Assembly (NCBI GenBank): GCA_050699035.1
Contig: JBOHDE010000215.1
Coordinates: 1 to 6,656, forward strand
DNA length: 6,656 bases
Direction of reading: 5' to 3'
Source of the DNA: WHTB01 sp050699035
GTDB taxonomy: Bacteria; Actinomycetota; Actinomycetes; Propionibacteriales; Nocardioidaceae
In this document: positions 1 through 5,232 of the stretch, in pieces
Layout: every line of letters begins with the position of its first letter
Numbering within the stretch: the first letter of the stretch is position 1
Position numbers and translations under genes: made by a program
Notes under the pieces: generated by a model
What the model saw: the letters and a program-made list of their open reading frames with translations, nothing else
What the model was told of the DNA's origin: nothing
Database searches by the model: none

Positions 1-1
1 T

Positions 2-334
2 GCAGTGCAGGCTTGGCTCGACCGTGGCCGCCCCGCCCTAGTCGGCGAGCGGTCCGGCCCGGCACTGTTCCTGGGGGCCCGCGGCGGCCGGGTCGACCAG
101 CGCGCGGTGCGCCGGGTCGTACACACGCGGCTCGCGGACGTGCCGGGCGCTCCCGACCTGGGACCGCACGGCCTGCGGCACACCGCCGCCACGCACCTGC
201 TCGAGGGCGGCGCCGACCTGCGGAGTGTGCAGGAGCTGCTCGGCCACGCGTCCCTGGCGACGACGCAGATCTACACCCACGTGTCGGCAGAACGGCTGCG
301 CCGAGCGTTCGAGCAGGCGCATCCCCGGGCCTGA
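2..334 (+). CDS. xerC: Tyrosine recombinase XerC, C-terminal part (5' end cut by window)
   Basis: This is the C-terminal half of the catalytic domain of a phage-integrase-family site-specific recombinase. XerC works with XerD at dif sites to resolve chromosome dimers at cell division. The frame is open from base 2, so the gene starts outside the window; the GTG at 5 is internal. Numbering from that GTG, the HxxR box is HGLRH (His55, Arg58), the late His is in LGHAS (His81), and the nucleophile is Tyr90 in IYTHV. The protein stops soon after, as XerC/XerD proteins do. The first catalytic Arg and the N-terminal core-binding domain lie upstream. XerC is preferred over XerD or a phage integrase because XerC sits near rpsB on the same strand in other actinomycetes; that is an argument from gene order. 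No truncation or frameshift is seen in the visible part. Confidence 0.9.
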   Translation, partial: AVQAWLDRGRPALVGERSGPALFLGARGGRVDQRAVRRVVHTRLADVPGAPDLGPHGLRHTAATHLLEGGADLRSVQELLGHASLATTQIYTHVSAERLRRAFEQAHPRA

Positions 335-395
335 CGGTCGACGCCGCTAGGGCGCGCCTCCGCTGACCTGCTGCGGGCAGCGGCCAGCGGGCAAC

Positions 396-466
396 AAGTG
401 CGCAACTGTCCCAAGATTGCACCGAGAACCGCGATCAGCACGCCATTCCAGGACATCTGCGCAGTT
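396..466. repeat. Imperfect inverted repeat, arms about 16 nt
   Basis: The arms are 396-411 and 451-466. The core TGCGCAACTGTCC (399-411) pairs with GGACATCTGCGCA (451-463) at 11 of 13 positions, with a 2x2 internal loop. The pairing extends outward by two A-T pairs (396/466 and 397/465). The 39-nt centre shows only scattered symmetry. It may be a transcript hairpin downstream of xerC or a member of an intergenic repeat family. No second copy is in this window. Confidence 0.6.
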
Positions 467-561
467 CTGGCGACCCGACCCGATGCGAAGTGGCCGCGAG
501 CATTCGGGGGGCTGGCTCCGCACCCGTGTCCGGGGAAATGTTTGTCGGTGCCCGCCCGGCC

Positions 562-636
562 GCGACGTCGCCCTCCGAACCGACATTCTGAGCCCGGAAT
601 CGGGGCCGAAAGTGGCGGTTCGAGGGGTGAAGTCGC
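562..636. repeat. Imperfect inverted repeat, arms 21 nt
   Basis: The arms are 562-582 and 616-636. Seventeen of 21 positions are Watson-Crick complementary. They include a perfect inner block GAACCG (577-582) with CGGTTC (616-621) and an outer GCGAC (562-566) with GTCGC (632-636). Pairing continues weakly inward (584-587 with 611-614, including one G-U). No T-run follows on either strand. Its function is unknown; the options are a terminator-like structure or an intergenic repeat element. Confidence 0.6.
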
Positions 637-675
637 CCAGGCACGCCAAGATCGCCCGCCGCACGTGATCACCCC

Positions 676-729
676 CAGTCGCGTGTCGTCGGCCTCGCGG
701 CGTCAGGCCCACCAGATGACACGCGACTG
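676..729. repeat. Strong inverted repeat, 15-bp stem with nested 5-bp stem
   Basis: The left arm CAGTCGCGTGTCGTC (676-690) pairs with GATGACACGCGACTG (715-729). Twelve outer pairs are perfect and the next three include one G-U wobble. Directly inside, GGCCT (691-695) pairs with AGGCC (705-709) around a 9-nt loop, leaving a CACCA bulge (710-714). This is the most stable fold in the gap. It lies about 115 nt past the hydrolase stop and about 340 nt past the xerC stop, so it could end transcription from either side, probably without a U-tract. It could also be a protein-binding palindrome. Confidence 0.65.
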
Positions 730-842
730 ACCGGAACTGGTAACAGAGCGATCGCCGGGCTCATTTCTTCCCAGGGACTGGGGACATTCGTGCAACGTCG
801 GCGGGAAGTGGTGGGAGGGAAGGGATCGGCGCGAGGATGCGG

Positions 843-1808
843 TCAGGGGCGGGCGAAGAAGCTCGGCCGGGCCCAGGAGTAGATGCTCTCTACCCGCACC
901 ACGGTGCCGGGGCGCGGGGCGTGAACCATCTGTCCACCGCCGAGGTAGAGACCGACGTGGAAGATCGTGCGGGGCGAGCCGGGGAGAGCGGCCCAGAACA
1001 CCAGATCGCCGGGGCGCAGGTCGGACTCGGCGATCGGCGTGCTGGCGGCGTACTGCGAGGCGCTGTGGTGCGGCAGCGACCGACCGGCGGCCGCCCAGGC
1101 CGCCATCGTGAGGCCGGAGCAGTCCCAGGTGTGTGGTCCGGCCGCGGCCCAGACGTATGGCTCGCCGAGCTGCTGCCGGGCGAATGCGATCGCGTCCGCC
1201 GCGGAACCGCTGGGCGGGCCCGTGTCGAGCGCCGCCGCGAGGCCGGCCGGGAATGCCGCTGCCCCCGGGTGCACGGGCGGCGGTCGGCTCAGCGGCAACA
1301 GGACGACGTCGGCGGACCCGACCTCGGGCAGTGGTTCGAGGTAGGTGTCACCGCGCAGCAGCCCCCAGTGCAGACAGGCAGCCGGCAGGCAGTGGCTGCC
1401 GGCGACGGACAGGTGACCGAGCAGCTGGCCGGCCCGCACCCGGTCGCCGACGTCGACGACGGCGTCGACCGGCTCCAGCGTGGTGCGCCGGTCGCCGATG
1501 CGCACCACGACGACACCGCGTCCCGCGAGCCGAGATGCGTAGGTGACCTCGCCGGCCGCGGGCGAGTGCACCGGCTGACCCACGGTGCCGGCGAGGTCGA
1601 CGCCACGGTGCCCGGCCAGCCAGCGCTCCCGTGGCGGAGCGAACGGACGGACCACCCGAGGCGCCGGCTGCCCCGCCCCACCCAGTGGCCACCGCCAGGA
1701 GGGGTCTGACGGTGTGCGGGGTGCGCCGGAGGTCGGGGCGGTGCCACCACAGACCGCCGCCACGACCATGACCAGCACGACCACCGCACGCGTCAGCGGG
1801 ACACCCAT
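843..1808 (-). CDS. Secreted M23 peptidase-like / NlpC-P60 fusion, probable cell-wall hydrolase
   Basis: The 321-residue product starts at ATG 1806-1808. A signal peptide or membrane anchor covers residues 5-22 (hydrophobic, after Arg7). Residues about 38-160 resemble an M23 (lysostaphin-type) zinc endopeptidase: His67 and Asp71 in HRGVDLAG, HSPAAGEV at 81-88, and CLHWGL at 145-150 with His147. The first His of the usual HxH is Cys145, so M23 activity is uncertain. Residues about 202-321 are NlpC/P60, with Cys230 in WDCSGL, His284 in FHVGLYLG and His296 in MVHAP as the likely catalytic triad. This half looks active. The likely role is cutting peptidoglycan peptides outside the membrane. The gene is divergent from rpsB. 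An M23 gene upstream of rpsB is familiar in actinomycetes (Rv2891 in M. tuberculosis, from memory); the NlpC/P60 extension is the unusual part. An in-frame ATG at 1857-1859 adds 17 Arg/His-rich residues. Neither start has a clear Shine-Dalgarno, and I chose 1808 for its normal signal-peptide n-region. Confidence 0.85.
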   Translation of the reverse strand: MGVPLTRAVVVLVMVVAAVCGGTAPTSGAPRTPSDPSWRWPLGGAGQPAPRVVRPFAPPRERWLAGHRGVDLAGTVGQPVHSPAAGEVTYASRLAGRGVVVVRIGDRRTTLEPVDAVVDVGDRVRAGQLLGHLSVAGSHCLPAACLHWGLLRGDTYLEPLPEVGSADVVLLPLSRPPPVHPGAAAFPAGLAAALDTGPPSGSAADAIAFARQQLGEPYVWAAAGPHTWDCSGLTMAAWAAAGRSLPHHSASQYAASTPIAESDLRPGDLVFWAALPGSPRTIFHVGLYLGGGQMVHAPRPGTVVRVESIYSWARPSFFARP

Positions 1809-1910
1809 GGGGGAATGGGCGCGGTGCCGACGATGCCGGGCGGGGACGGGAGCAGCCATACGTCGAGGGTCCCGGTCACCGGTCCGCGCGGCCAGCGGGG
1901 ACTTCCCGGC

Positions 1911-1947
1911 TGTGGACAACAGGGCGCCAGAGGACCGCTGTGGACGA
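1911..1947. promoter_or_regulatory. Two DnaA-box-like nonamers in the hydrolase-rpsB divergent region
   Basis: TGTGGACAA (1911-1919) is the exact complement of TTGTCCACA, the DnaA box form preferred in Streptomyces and mycobacteria. TGTGGACGA (1939-1947) differs by one base and still fits the looser actinobacterial consensus. Both lie in the same orientation inside a repeated GCTGTGGAC, with starts 28 bp apart. They sit just upstream of the probable rpsB promoter. DnaA binding is an inference, since a nonamer match can occur by chance. Confidence 0.4.
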
Positions 1948-1975
1948 AAAGCGGGCCGGCGGCGCCTGGCCAGGA

Positions 1976-2006
1976 TTGGTCGCGAACCGGCTCTCTGAAC
2001 TACACT
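1976..2006 (+). promoter_or_regulatory. Probable rpsB promoter
   Basis: TACACT (2001-2006) fits the actinobacterial -10 pattern TAnnnT. TTGGTC (1976-1981) is a weak -35 with a 19-nt spacer, longer than ideal. A start about seven bases past the -10 would fall near 2013, just before the first leader hairpin, which supports the placement. A perfect 10-bp palindrome, CCTGGCCAGG (1965-1974), abuts the -35 and could be an operator. No equally good promoter was found for the divergent hydrolase gene. Confidence 0.45.
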
Positions 2007-2012
2007 CGCCGC

Positions 2013-2193
2013 AGCGATCCGTGTGTGCGGATCGACTTCGCACGCCCGCATGCCGTCTCGGTGAGACGGGCCCGGTCGACGGTCTTCACGGCAGCGCCGT
2101 GCAAGCCGGCCGGGCGCAGGCGTTAGGGCTTCCACCGCCGGTGGGAGCACGAACCGTACGAGCCCTCAGGGGCTCTTGAGAAGGAGTACGACG
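2013..2193 (+). promoter_or_regulatory. Structured rpsB 5' leader with five consecutive hairpins
   Basis: Five hairpins follow each other. The first is CGATCCG/CGGATCG (2015-2034, loop TGTGTG). The second is CCGTCTC/GAGACGG (2053-2069, loop GGT). The third is CACGGC/GCCGTG (2087-2101, loop AGC), extended by CTT/AAG past one bulge to 2084-2105. The fourth is a 9-bp stem with one G-U at 2128-2148 (loop GCC). The fifth is GAGCCC/GGGCTC (2160-2175, loop TCAG). The last ends three bases before the Shine-Dalgarno AGAAGGAG (2179-2186), which is 7 nt from the rpsB ATG. In E. coli, S2 represses rpsB-tsf through the rpsB leader. A similar feedback here is an inference, because the folds were found by eye and the S2-binding structure is not identified. 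Confidence 0.5.
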
Positions 2194-3207
2194 ATGGCAG
2201 TCGTCACCATGCGTCAGCTGCTCGAGAGCGGCGTCCACTTCGGGCACCAGACCCGTCGCTGGAACCCCAAGATGAAGCGCTTCATCTTCACCGAGCGCAA
2301 CGGCATCTACATCATCGACCTGCAGCAGTCGCTGTCCTACATCGACCGCGCCTACGAGTTCATCAAGAGCACGGTCGCCCGCGGCGGCGCGGTGATGTTC
2401 GTCGGCACGAAGAAGCAGGCCCAGGAGGCCATCGCCGAGCAGGCGACCCGGGTCGGCATGCCGTACGTCAACCAGCGCTGGCTGGGCGGGATGCTGACGA
2501 ACTTTCAGACCGTGCACAAGCGCCTCGAGCGGATGAAGGAGCTCGGCGAGATCGACTTCGACGACGTCGCCGGTTCGGACCGTACGAAGAAGGAGCTGCT
2601 CCAGATGCGCCGCGAGCACACCAAGCTCGAGCGCAGCCTCGGCGGTGTCCGCGACATGCAGCGCACCCCGGCGGCGGTCTGGATCGTCGACACCAAGAAG
2701 GAGCACCTGGCCGTCGACGAGGCGCGCAAGCTCCGGATCCCGATCATCGGCATCCTCGACACCAACTGCGACCCCGACGAGGTCGACTACCCGATCCCGG
2801 GCAACGACGACGCGATCCGCGCCGTCACCTTGCTGACCCGGGTGGTCGCCGATGCCGTGGCCGACGGCCTGATGGCCCGCTCCGGCGCCAAGACCGGTGA
2901 CGAGCCGGCCGGTAGCGAGCTGGGCTCCGAGGAGCCGCTGGCCGAGTGGGAGCGCGAGCTGCTGCAGCGGCAGGAGGCCGCCGACCTCGACAAGGCGAAG
3001 GCCGACGACGCGGCCGCTGCCGAGGTCAAGGACGAGGCTCCGGCCGGCGACGCTGCTGCTGCCGATGCTCCGATCGAGCCTCCGGTGACGGAGACCTCGG
3101 CTCAGACTCCAGCTGTGACCCCGGCCGCAGCGGAGGCTCCGGCAGCTGAGGCTCCGGTGACGGAGGTCCCGACCGAAACGCCAGCTGCTGTCCGCTCCGG
3201 TGGCTGA
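2194..3207 (+). CDS. rpsB: 30S ribosomal protein S2 (C-terminal tail apparently frameshifted)
   Basis: S2 is a primary structural protein of the small ribosomal subunit, placed at the head-body junction and needed for S1 binding and initiation in many bacteria. The ATG has a strong Shine-Dalgarno (AGAAGGAG, 7-nt spacer); an upstream TTG at 2176 would overlap it. The N-terminal signature MRQLLESGVHFGH is at residues 6-18. NQRWLGGMLTNF at 93-104 and IIGILDTNCDPDEVDYPIPG at 184-203 are further family hallmarks. The conserved core ends near residue 230 and EEPLAEWERELL (246-257) follows. After that comes a low-complexity Ala/Pro/Glu tail. The frame as given has 337 residues and ends RSGG. The same kind of tail goes on in the next frame to 3337, and dropping one C at 3192/3193 would give 380 residues. 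The ribosomal core is intact either way. It heads the rpsB-tsf-pyrH-frr-cdsA cluster. Confidence 0.95.
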   Translation: MAVVTMRQLLESGVHFGHQTRRWNPKMKRFIFTERNGIYIIDLQQSLSYIDRAYEFIKSTVARGGAVMFVGTKKQAQEAIAEQATRVGMPYVNQRWLGGMLTNFQTVHKRLERMKELGEIDFDDVAGSDRTKKELLQMRREHTKLERSLGGVRDMQRTPAAVWIVDTKKEHLAVDEARKLRIPIIGILDTNCDPDEVDYPIPGNDDAIRAVTLLTRVVADAVADGLMARSGAKTGDEPAGSELGSEEPLAEWERELLQRQEAADLDKAKADDAAAAEVKDEAPAGDAAAADAPIEPPVTETSAQTPAVTPAAAEAPAAEAPVTEVPTETPAAVRSGG

Positions 3208-3337
3208 GGCCCCGGCGGCTGAGGCTCCGGCCACCGAGGCTCCCGCGGCTGAGGTTCCGGCGGCTGAGGCTCCCGCCACCGACGCCCCGGCTGACGCGCC
3301 GACTGAGCCACCGGCGCCCGACGCCAAGCAGGCCTGA
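3194..3337 (+). pseudogene. Out-of-frame continuation of the S2 C-terminal tail
   Basis: In the +1 frame relative to rpsB, this stretch reads as Ala-Pro-Glu repeats (VAEAPAAEAPATEAP at 3200-3244) and ends in PAPDAKQA before TGA at 3335-3337. It matches the in-frame tail just upstream in composition, codon choice (GCT, GAG, CCG) and periodicity. It therefore looks like part of the same reading frame separated by one extra base, most simply one of the two C's at 3192-3193. It could be a sequencing or assembly error, a real slippage mutation, or frameshifted translation. An independent 45-residue ORF from GTG 3200 is possible but has no Shine-Dalgarno. Confidence 0.75.
3215..3274 (+). repeat. 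Two tandem 30-nt units in the rpsB tail
   Basis: Units 3215-3244 and 3245-3274 are identical at about 26 of 30 bases. They encode AAEAPATEAP and AAEVPAAEAP in the +1 frame. Related, more diverged copies lie upstream from about 3130 inside rpsB. Such repeats favour polymerase slippage and assembly errors, which bears on the frameshift next to them. Confidence 0.65.
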
Positions 3338-3354
3338 CACCACCGACGACGGGA

Positions 3355-3384
3355 GTGGCGGCCGGGACAGAATCGGCCGCCCAC
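3355..3384 (+). terminator. Hairpin between rpsB and tsf, possible attenuator
   Basis: GCGGCCG (3358-3364) pairs perfectly with CGGCCGC (3374-3380) around a 9-nt loop. The stem extends by GTG/CAC (3355-3357 with 3382-3384) past one bulged C. No U-run follows, so full termination is unlikely. It may lower read-through, pause RNA polymerase or mark an RNA processing site, setting the S2 to EF-Ts ratio. It starts 18 nt after the tail stop at 3337. Confidence 0.35.
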
Positions 3385-3460
3385 CCGTACTCACGACCCC
3401 CGCAAACTCCACTGCAACACCACCGGAAACACCAGGTGCGATACAAGGAAAGACGAGGAC

Positions 3461-4282
3461 ATGGCGAACATCACCGCCGTTGACGTGAAGAAGCTCCGCG
3501 ACCTCACCGGCGCGGGCATGATGGACTCCAAGCAGGCACTCACCGAGGCCGACGGCGACGTCGACAAGGCGATCGAGCTCCTGCGCGTCAAGGGGGCAGC
3601 GAAGGCGGCCAAGCGCGGCACCGAGCGCACCGCGTCTGCCGGCCTCGTCGCCGCTGCGGGCACGGCGCTGGTCGAGCTGAACAGTGAGACCGACTTCGTG
3701 GCCAAGAACGACCAGTTCCGTACCCTCGCGAACGACATCGCCGCCGTCGCCGACCAGGCCAAGCCGGCCGACGCGGAGGCGCTGAAGAGCCTCCCGATGG
3801 CTGACGGCAAGACGGTCGAGCAGGCGGTCGCCGACCTCGCCACGGTGATCGGCGAGAAGCTCGAGCTCGGCCGGGTTGCGACGTTCGACGGCAGCACGGC
3901 TGTCTACCTGCACCGGCGGGCCAGTGACCTGCCGCCGGCGGTCGGCGTGCTCGTCGAGTACACCGGCGATGACGACCAGGCGGCCAGGGGTGCCGCGATG
4001 CAGATCGCCGCGATGCGTCCGCAGTACGTCAGTCGGGACGAGGTCCCGGCCGACGTGGTCGCCAAGGAGCGCGAGATCGCTGAGGCGACCGCGCGCGAGG
4101 AGGGCAAGCCCGAGGGCGCGCTCCCGAAGATCATCGAGGGTCGCCTGAACGGCTTCTTCAAGGACGTCGCGCTGCTCGACCAGCCATCGGTCCAGGACTC
4201 GAAGAAGTCCGTCAAGGCGCTGCTCGACGAGGCCGGCGTGACCGTGTCGCGGTTCGCCCGTTTCGAGGTCGGGCAGAACTGA
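3461..4282 (+). CDS. tsf: Translation elongation factor Ts
   Basis: EF-Ts is the cytoplasmic guanine-nucleotide exchange factor that releases GDP from EF-Tu so it can bind GTP and aminoacyl-tRNA again. The product has 273 residues, normal for actinobacteria. The N-terminal UBA-like domain (about 1-54) includes VKKLRDLTGAGMMDSKQAL. The diagnostic motif TDFVAKND is at 77-84 and makes the key contact with EF-Tu. The core domain continues with VYLHRRASDLPPAVGVLVEY (148-167), and the C-terminus ends SRFARFEVGQN. The start ATG follows AAGGAAAG (3445-3452) with an 8-nt spacer. It lies 253 nt after the in-frame rpsB stop but only 123 nt after the tail stop at 3337, which fits the longer rpsB. Nothing is missing from the family core. 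Confidence 0.97.
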   Translation: MANITAVDVKKLRDLTGAGMMDSKQALTEADGDVDKAIELLRVKGAAKAAKRGTERTASAGLVAAAGTALVELNSETDFVAKNDQFRTLANDIAAVADQAKPADAEALKSLPMADGKTVEQAVADLATVIGEKLELGRVATFDGSTAVYLHRRASDLPPAVGVLVEYTGDDDQAARGAAMQIAAMRPQYVSRDEVPADVVAKEREIAEATAREEGKPEGALPKIIEGRLNGFFKDVALLDQPSVQDSKKSVKALLDEAGVTVSRFARFEVGQN

Positions 4283-4344
4283 CCACAACCCGCTGACCAC
4301 CGGGTACGTCCCGAGACCGCAGAGCCGCCGAGGAGGCCGGATCC

Positions 4345-5169
4345 ATGGAGCTGAGCACAGTGACAACCGATCCGGCGTCCTCGGCCGTCTCCGCCGAAGG
4401 GGCGAGCCAGGCATCCACCCAGGAGTCGGTCCAGCAGTCCGAGCCCCACCACCCGGACGCGTACCGGCGGGTGCTGCTGAAGCTGTCCGGCGAGGTGTTC
4501 GGCGGCGGCAACGTCGGCGTCGACCCCGACATCGTCAACTCGATCGCCGCGCAGATCGGCGAGGTCGTGCGCACCGGCGTGCAGGTCGCGGTCGTGGTCG
4601 GTGGCGGCAACTTCTTCCGCGGCGCCGAGCTCCAACAACGCGGCATGGACCGCAGCCGGGCCGACTACATGGGCATGCTCGGCACGGTGATGAACTGCCT
4701 TGCCCTGCAGGACTTCCTGGAGAAGGTCGGCATCGAGACCCGGGTCCAGACCGCGATCGCGATGGGTCAGGTCGCCGAGCCGTACATCCCGCGGCGGGCG
4801 GTCCGACACCTCGAGAAGGGCCGGGTCGTGATCTTCGGCGCCGGCTCCGGCATGCCGTACTTCTCGACCGACACCGTGGCCGCTCAGCGCGCCCTCGAGG
4901 TCGGTGCCGAGGTGATCTTGATGGGCAAGCAGGGCACCGACGGTGTGTACGACTCCGACCCCAACACCAACCCCGACGCGGTGAAGTACGACTTCTTGAC
5001 CTATGACGAGTTCCTGGCCCGCGGCCTGAAGGTGGCCGACGCCACCGCGATCAGCCTCTGCCGGGACAACGACCTGGCGATCGTCGTGTTCGACCTGATG
5101 CGCGAGGGAAACATTGCGCGGGTCGTCGCAGGTGAGAGGATCGGCACCGTCGTCGCCAACATCGAGTGA
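4345..5169 (+). CDS. pyrH: Uridylate kinase (UMP kinase)
   Basis: This amino-acid-kinase-fold enzyme phosphorylates UMP to UDP with ATP in pyrimidine nucleotide synthesis, and bacterial forms are hexameric and allosteric. The product has 274 residues. LLKLSGEVF (44-52) is the N-terminal phosphate-binding segment, followed by VVVGGGNFFRG (83-93), MDRSRADYMGMLGTVMN (101-117), FGAGSGMPYFSTD (164-176) and GTDGVYDSDP (197-206). The ATG is supported by AGGAGG (4331-4336) with an 8-nt spacer. That start gives about 40 Ser/Thr/Gln-rich residues before the kinase core, longer than in E. coli. GTG 4360 is an alternative start but lacks a comparable site. It begins 62 nt after tsf, consistent with one transcript. 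Confidence 0.96.
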   Translation: MELSTVTTDPASSAVSAEGASQASTQESVQQSEPHHPDAYRRVLLKLSGEVFGGGNVGVDPDIVNSIAAQIGEVVRTGVQVAVVVGGGNFFRGAELQQRGMDRSRADYMGMLGTVMNCLALQDFLEKVGIETRVQTAIAMGQVAEPYIPRRAVRHLEKGRVVIFGAGSGMPYFSTDTVAAQRALEVGAEVILMGKQGTDGVYDSDPNTNPDAVKYDFLTYDEFLARGLKVADATAISLCRDNDLAIVVFDLMREGNIARVVAGERIGTVVANIE

Positions 5170-5194
5170 CGACGGCGTGTACGACGGACGACAA

Positions 5195-5212
5195 GCGGCG
5201 CGCGTGCGCCGT
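5195..5212 (+). other. Hairpin in the pyrH-frr gap
   Basis: CGGCGC (5196-5201) pairs with GCGCCG (5206-5211) around GCGT, with a G-U extension. It ends about 10 nt before the frr Shine-Dalgarno. There is no U-run, so it is not a clear terminator. It might tune frr translation or mRNA processing, or be a chance product of high GC. Confidence 0.25.
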
Positions 5213-5232
5213 ACCCGAACCGAGGAGACGGC

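Larger units (their letters stand above)
335..842. other. Gene-free convergent intergenic region, rich in palindromes
   Basis: This 508-nt gap lies between the 3' ends of xerC (+) and the cell-wall hydrolase gene (-). The open frames in it have arginine- and proline-rich translations, no family motif and no good Shine-Dalgarno, so I call no gene. It holds three long inverted repeats, listed separately. Smaller items are a palindrome GTGATCAC at 665-672 overlapping CACGTG at 662-667, and a short hairpin at 768-784 (CCCAG, loop GGA, CTGGG, plus a wobble and an A-T pair). No run of T follows any of these structures on either strand, so a classical intrinsic terminator cannot be named. Transcription from both sides must stop somewhere here, and the structures are the best candidates. 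Confidence 0.6.

Noticed and set aside
398..730. A 110-codon plus-strand frame in the convergent gap
   Set aside because: It has no Shine-Dalgarno and no recognisable motif, its composition is Arg/Pro-rich, and it is built over the palindromes.
335..842. CRISPR array, tRNA or other known RNA gene in the convergent gap
   Set aside because: There are no regularly spaced direct repeats and no cloverleaf-like fold with conserved tRNA bases; only inverted repeats are seen.
843..1709. A 290-codon plus-strand frame opposite the M23-NlpC/P60 gene
   Set aside because: The minus strand has clear catalytic motifs of two families; the plus-strand translation shows none and is a shadow.
1743..1757. A lipoprotein lipobox at residues AAVC of the hydrolase
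   Set aside because: The residue before Cys20 is Val, whereas signal peptidase II sites need Gly, Ala or Ser there.
1809..2150. A longer 435-residue form of the cell-wall hydrolase starting at 2150
   Set aside because: It would extend back through the rpsB leader and promoter, bury the signal peptide over 100 residues inside the protein, and the added residues are Arg-rich without motifs.
2176..2193. Upstream TTG start for rpsB
   Set aside because: It overlaps the Shine-Dalgarno of the ATG at 2194, and S2 proteins normally begin MAVVTM.
3202..3207. Programmed +1 frameshifting at the GGC TGA stop of rpsB
   Set aside because: GGC to GCT re-pairing is poor and I see no Shine-Dalgarno-like stimulator as in prfB. 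A one-base insertion upstream at 3192/3193 is simpler and preserves the tail pattern better.
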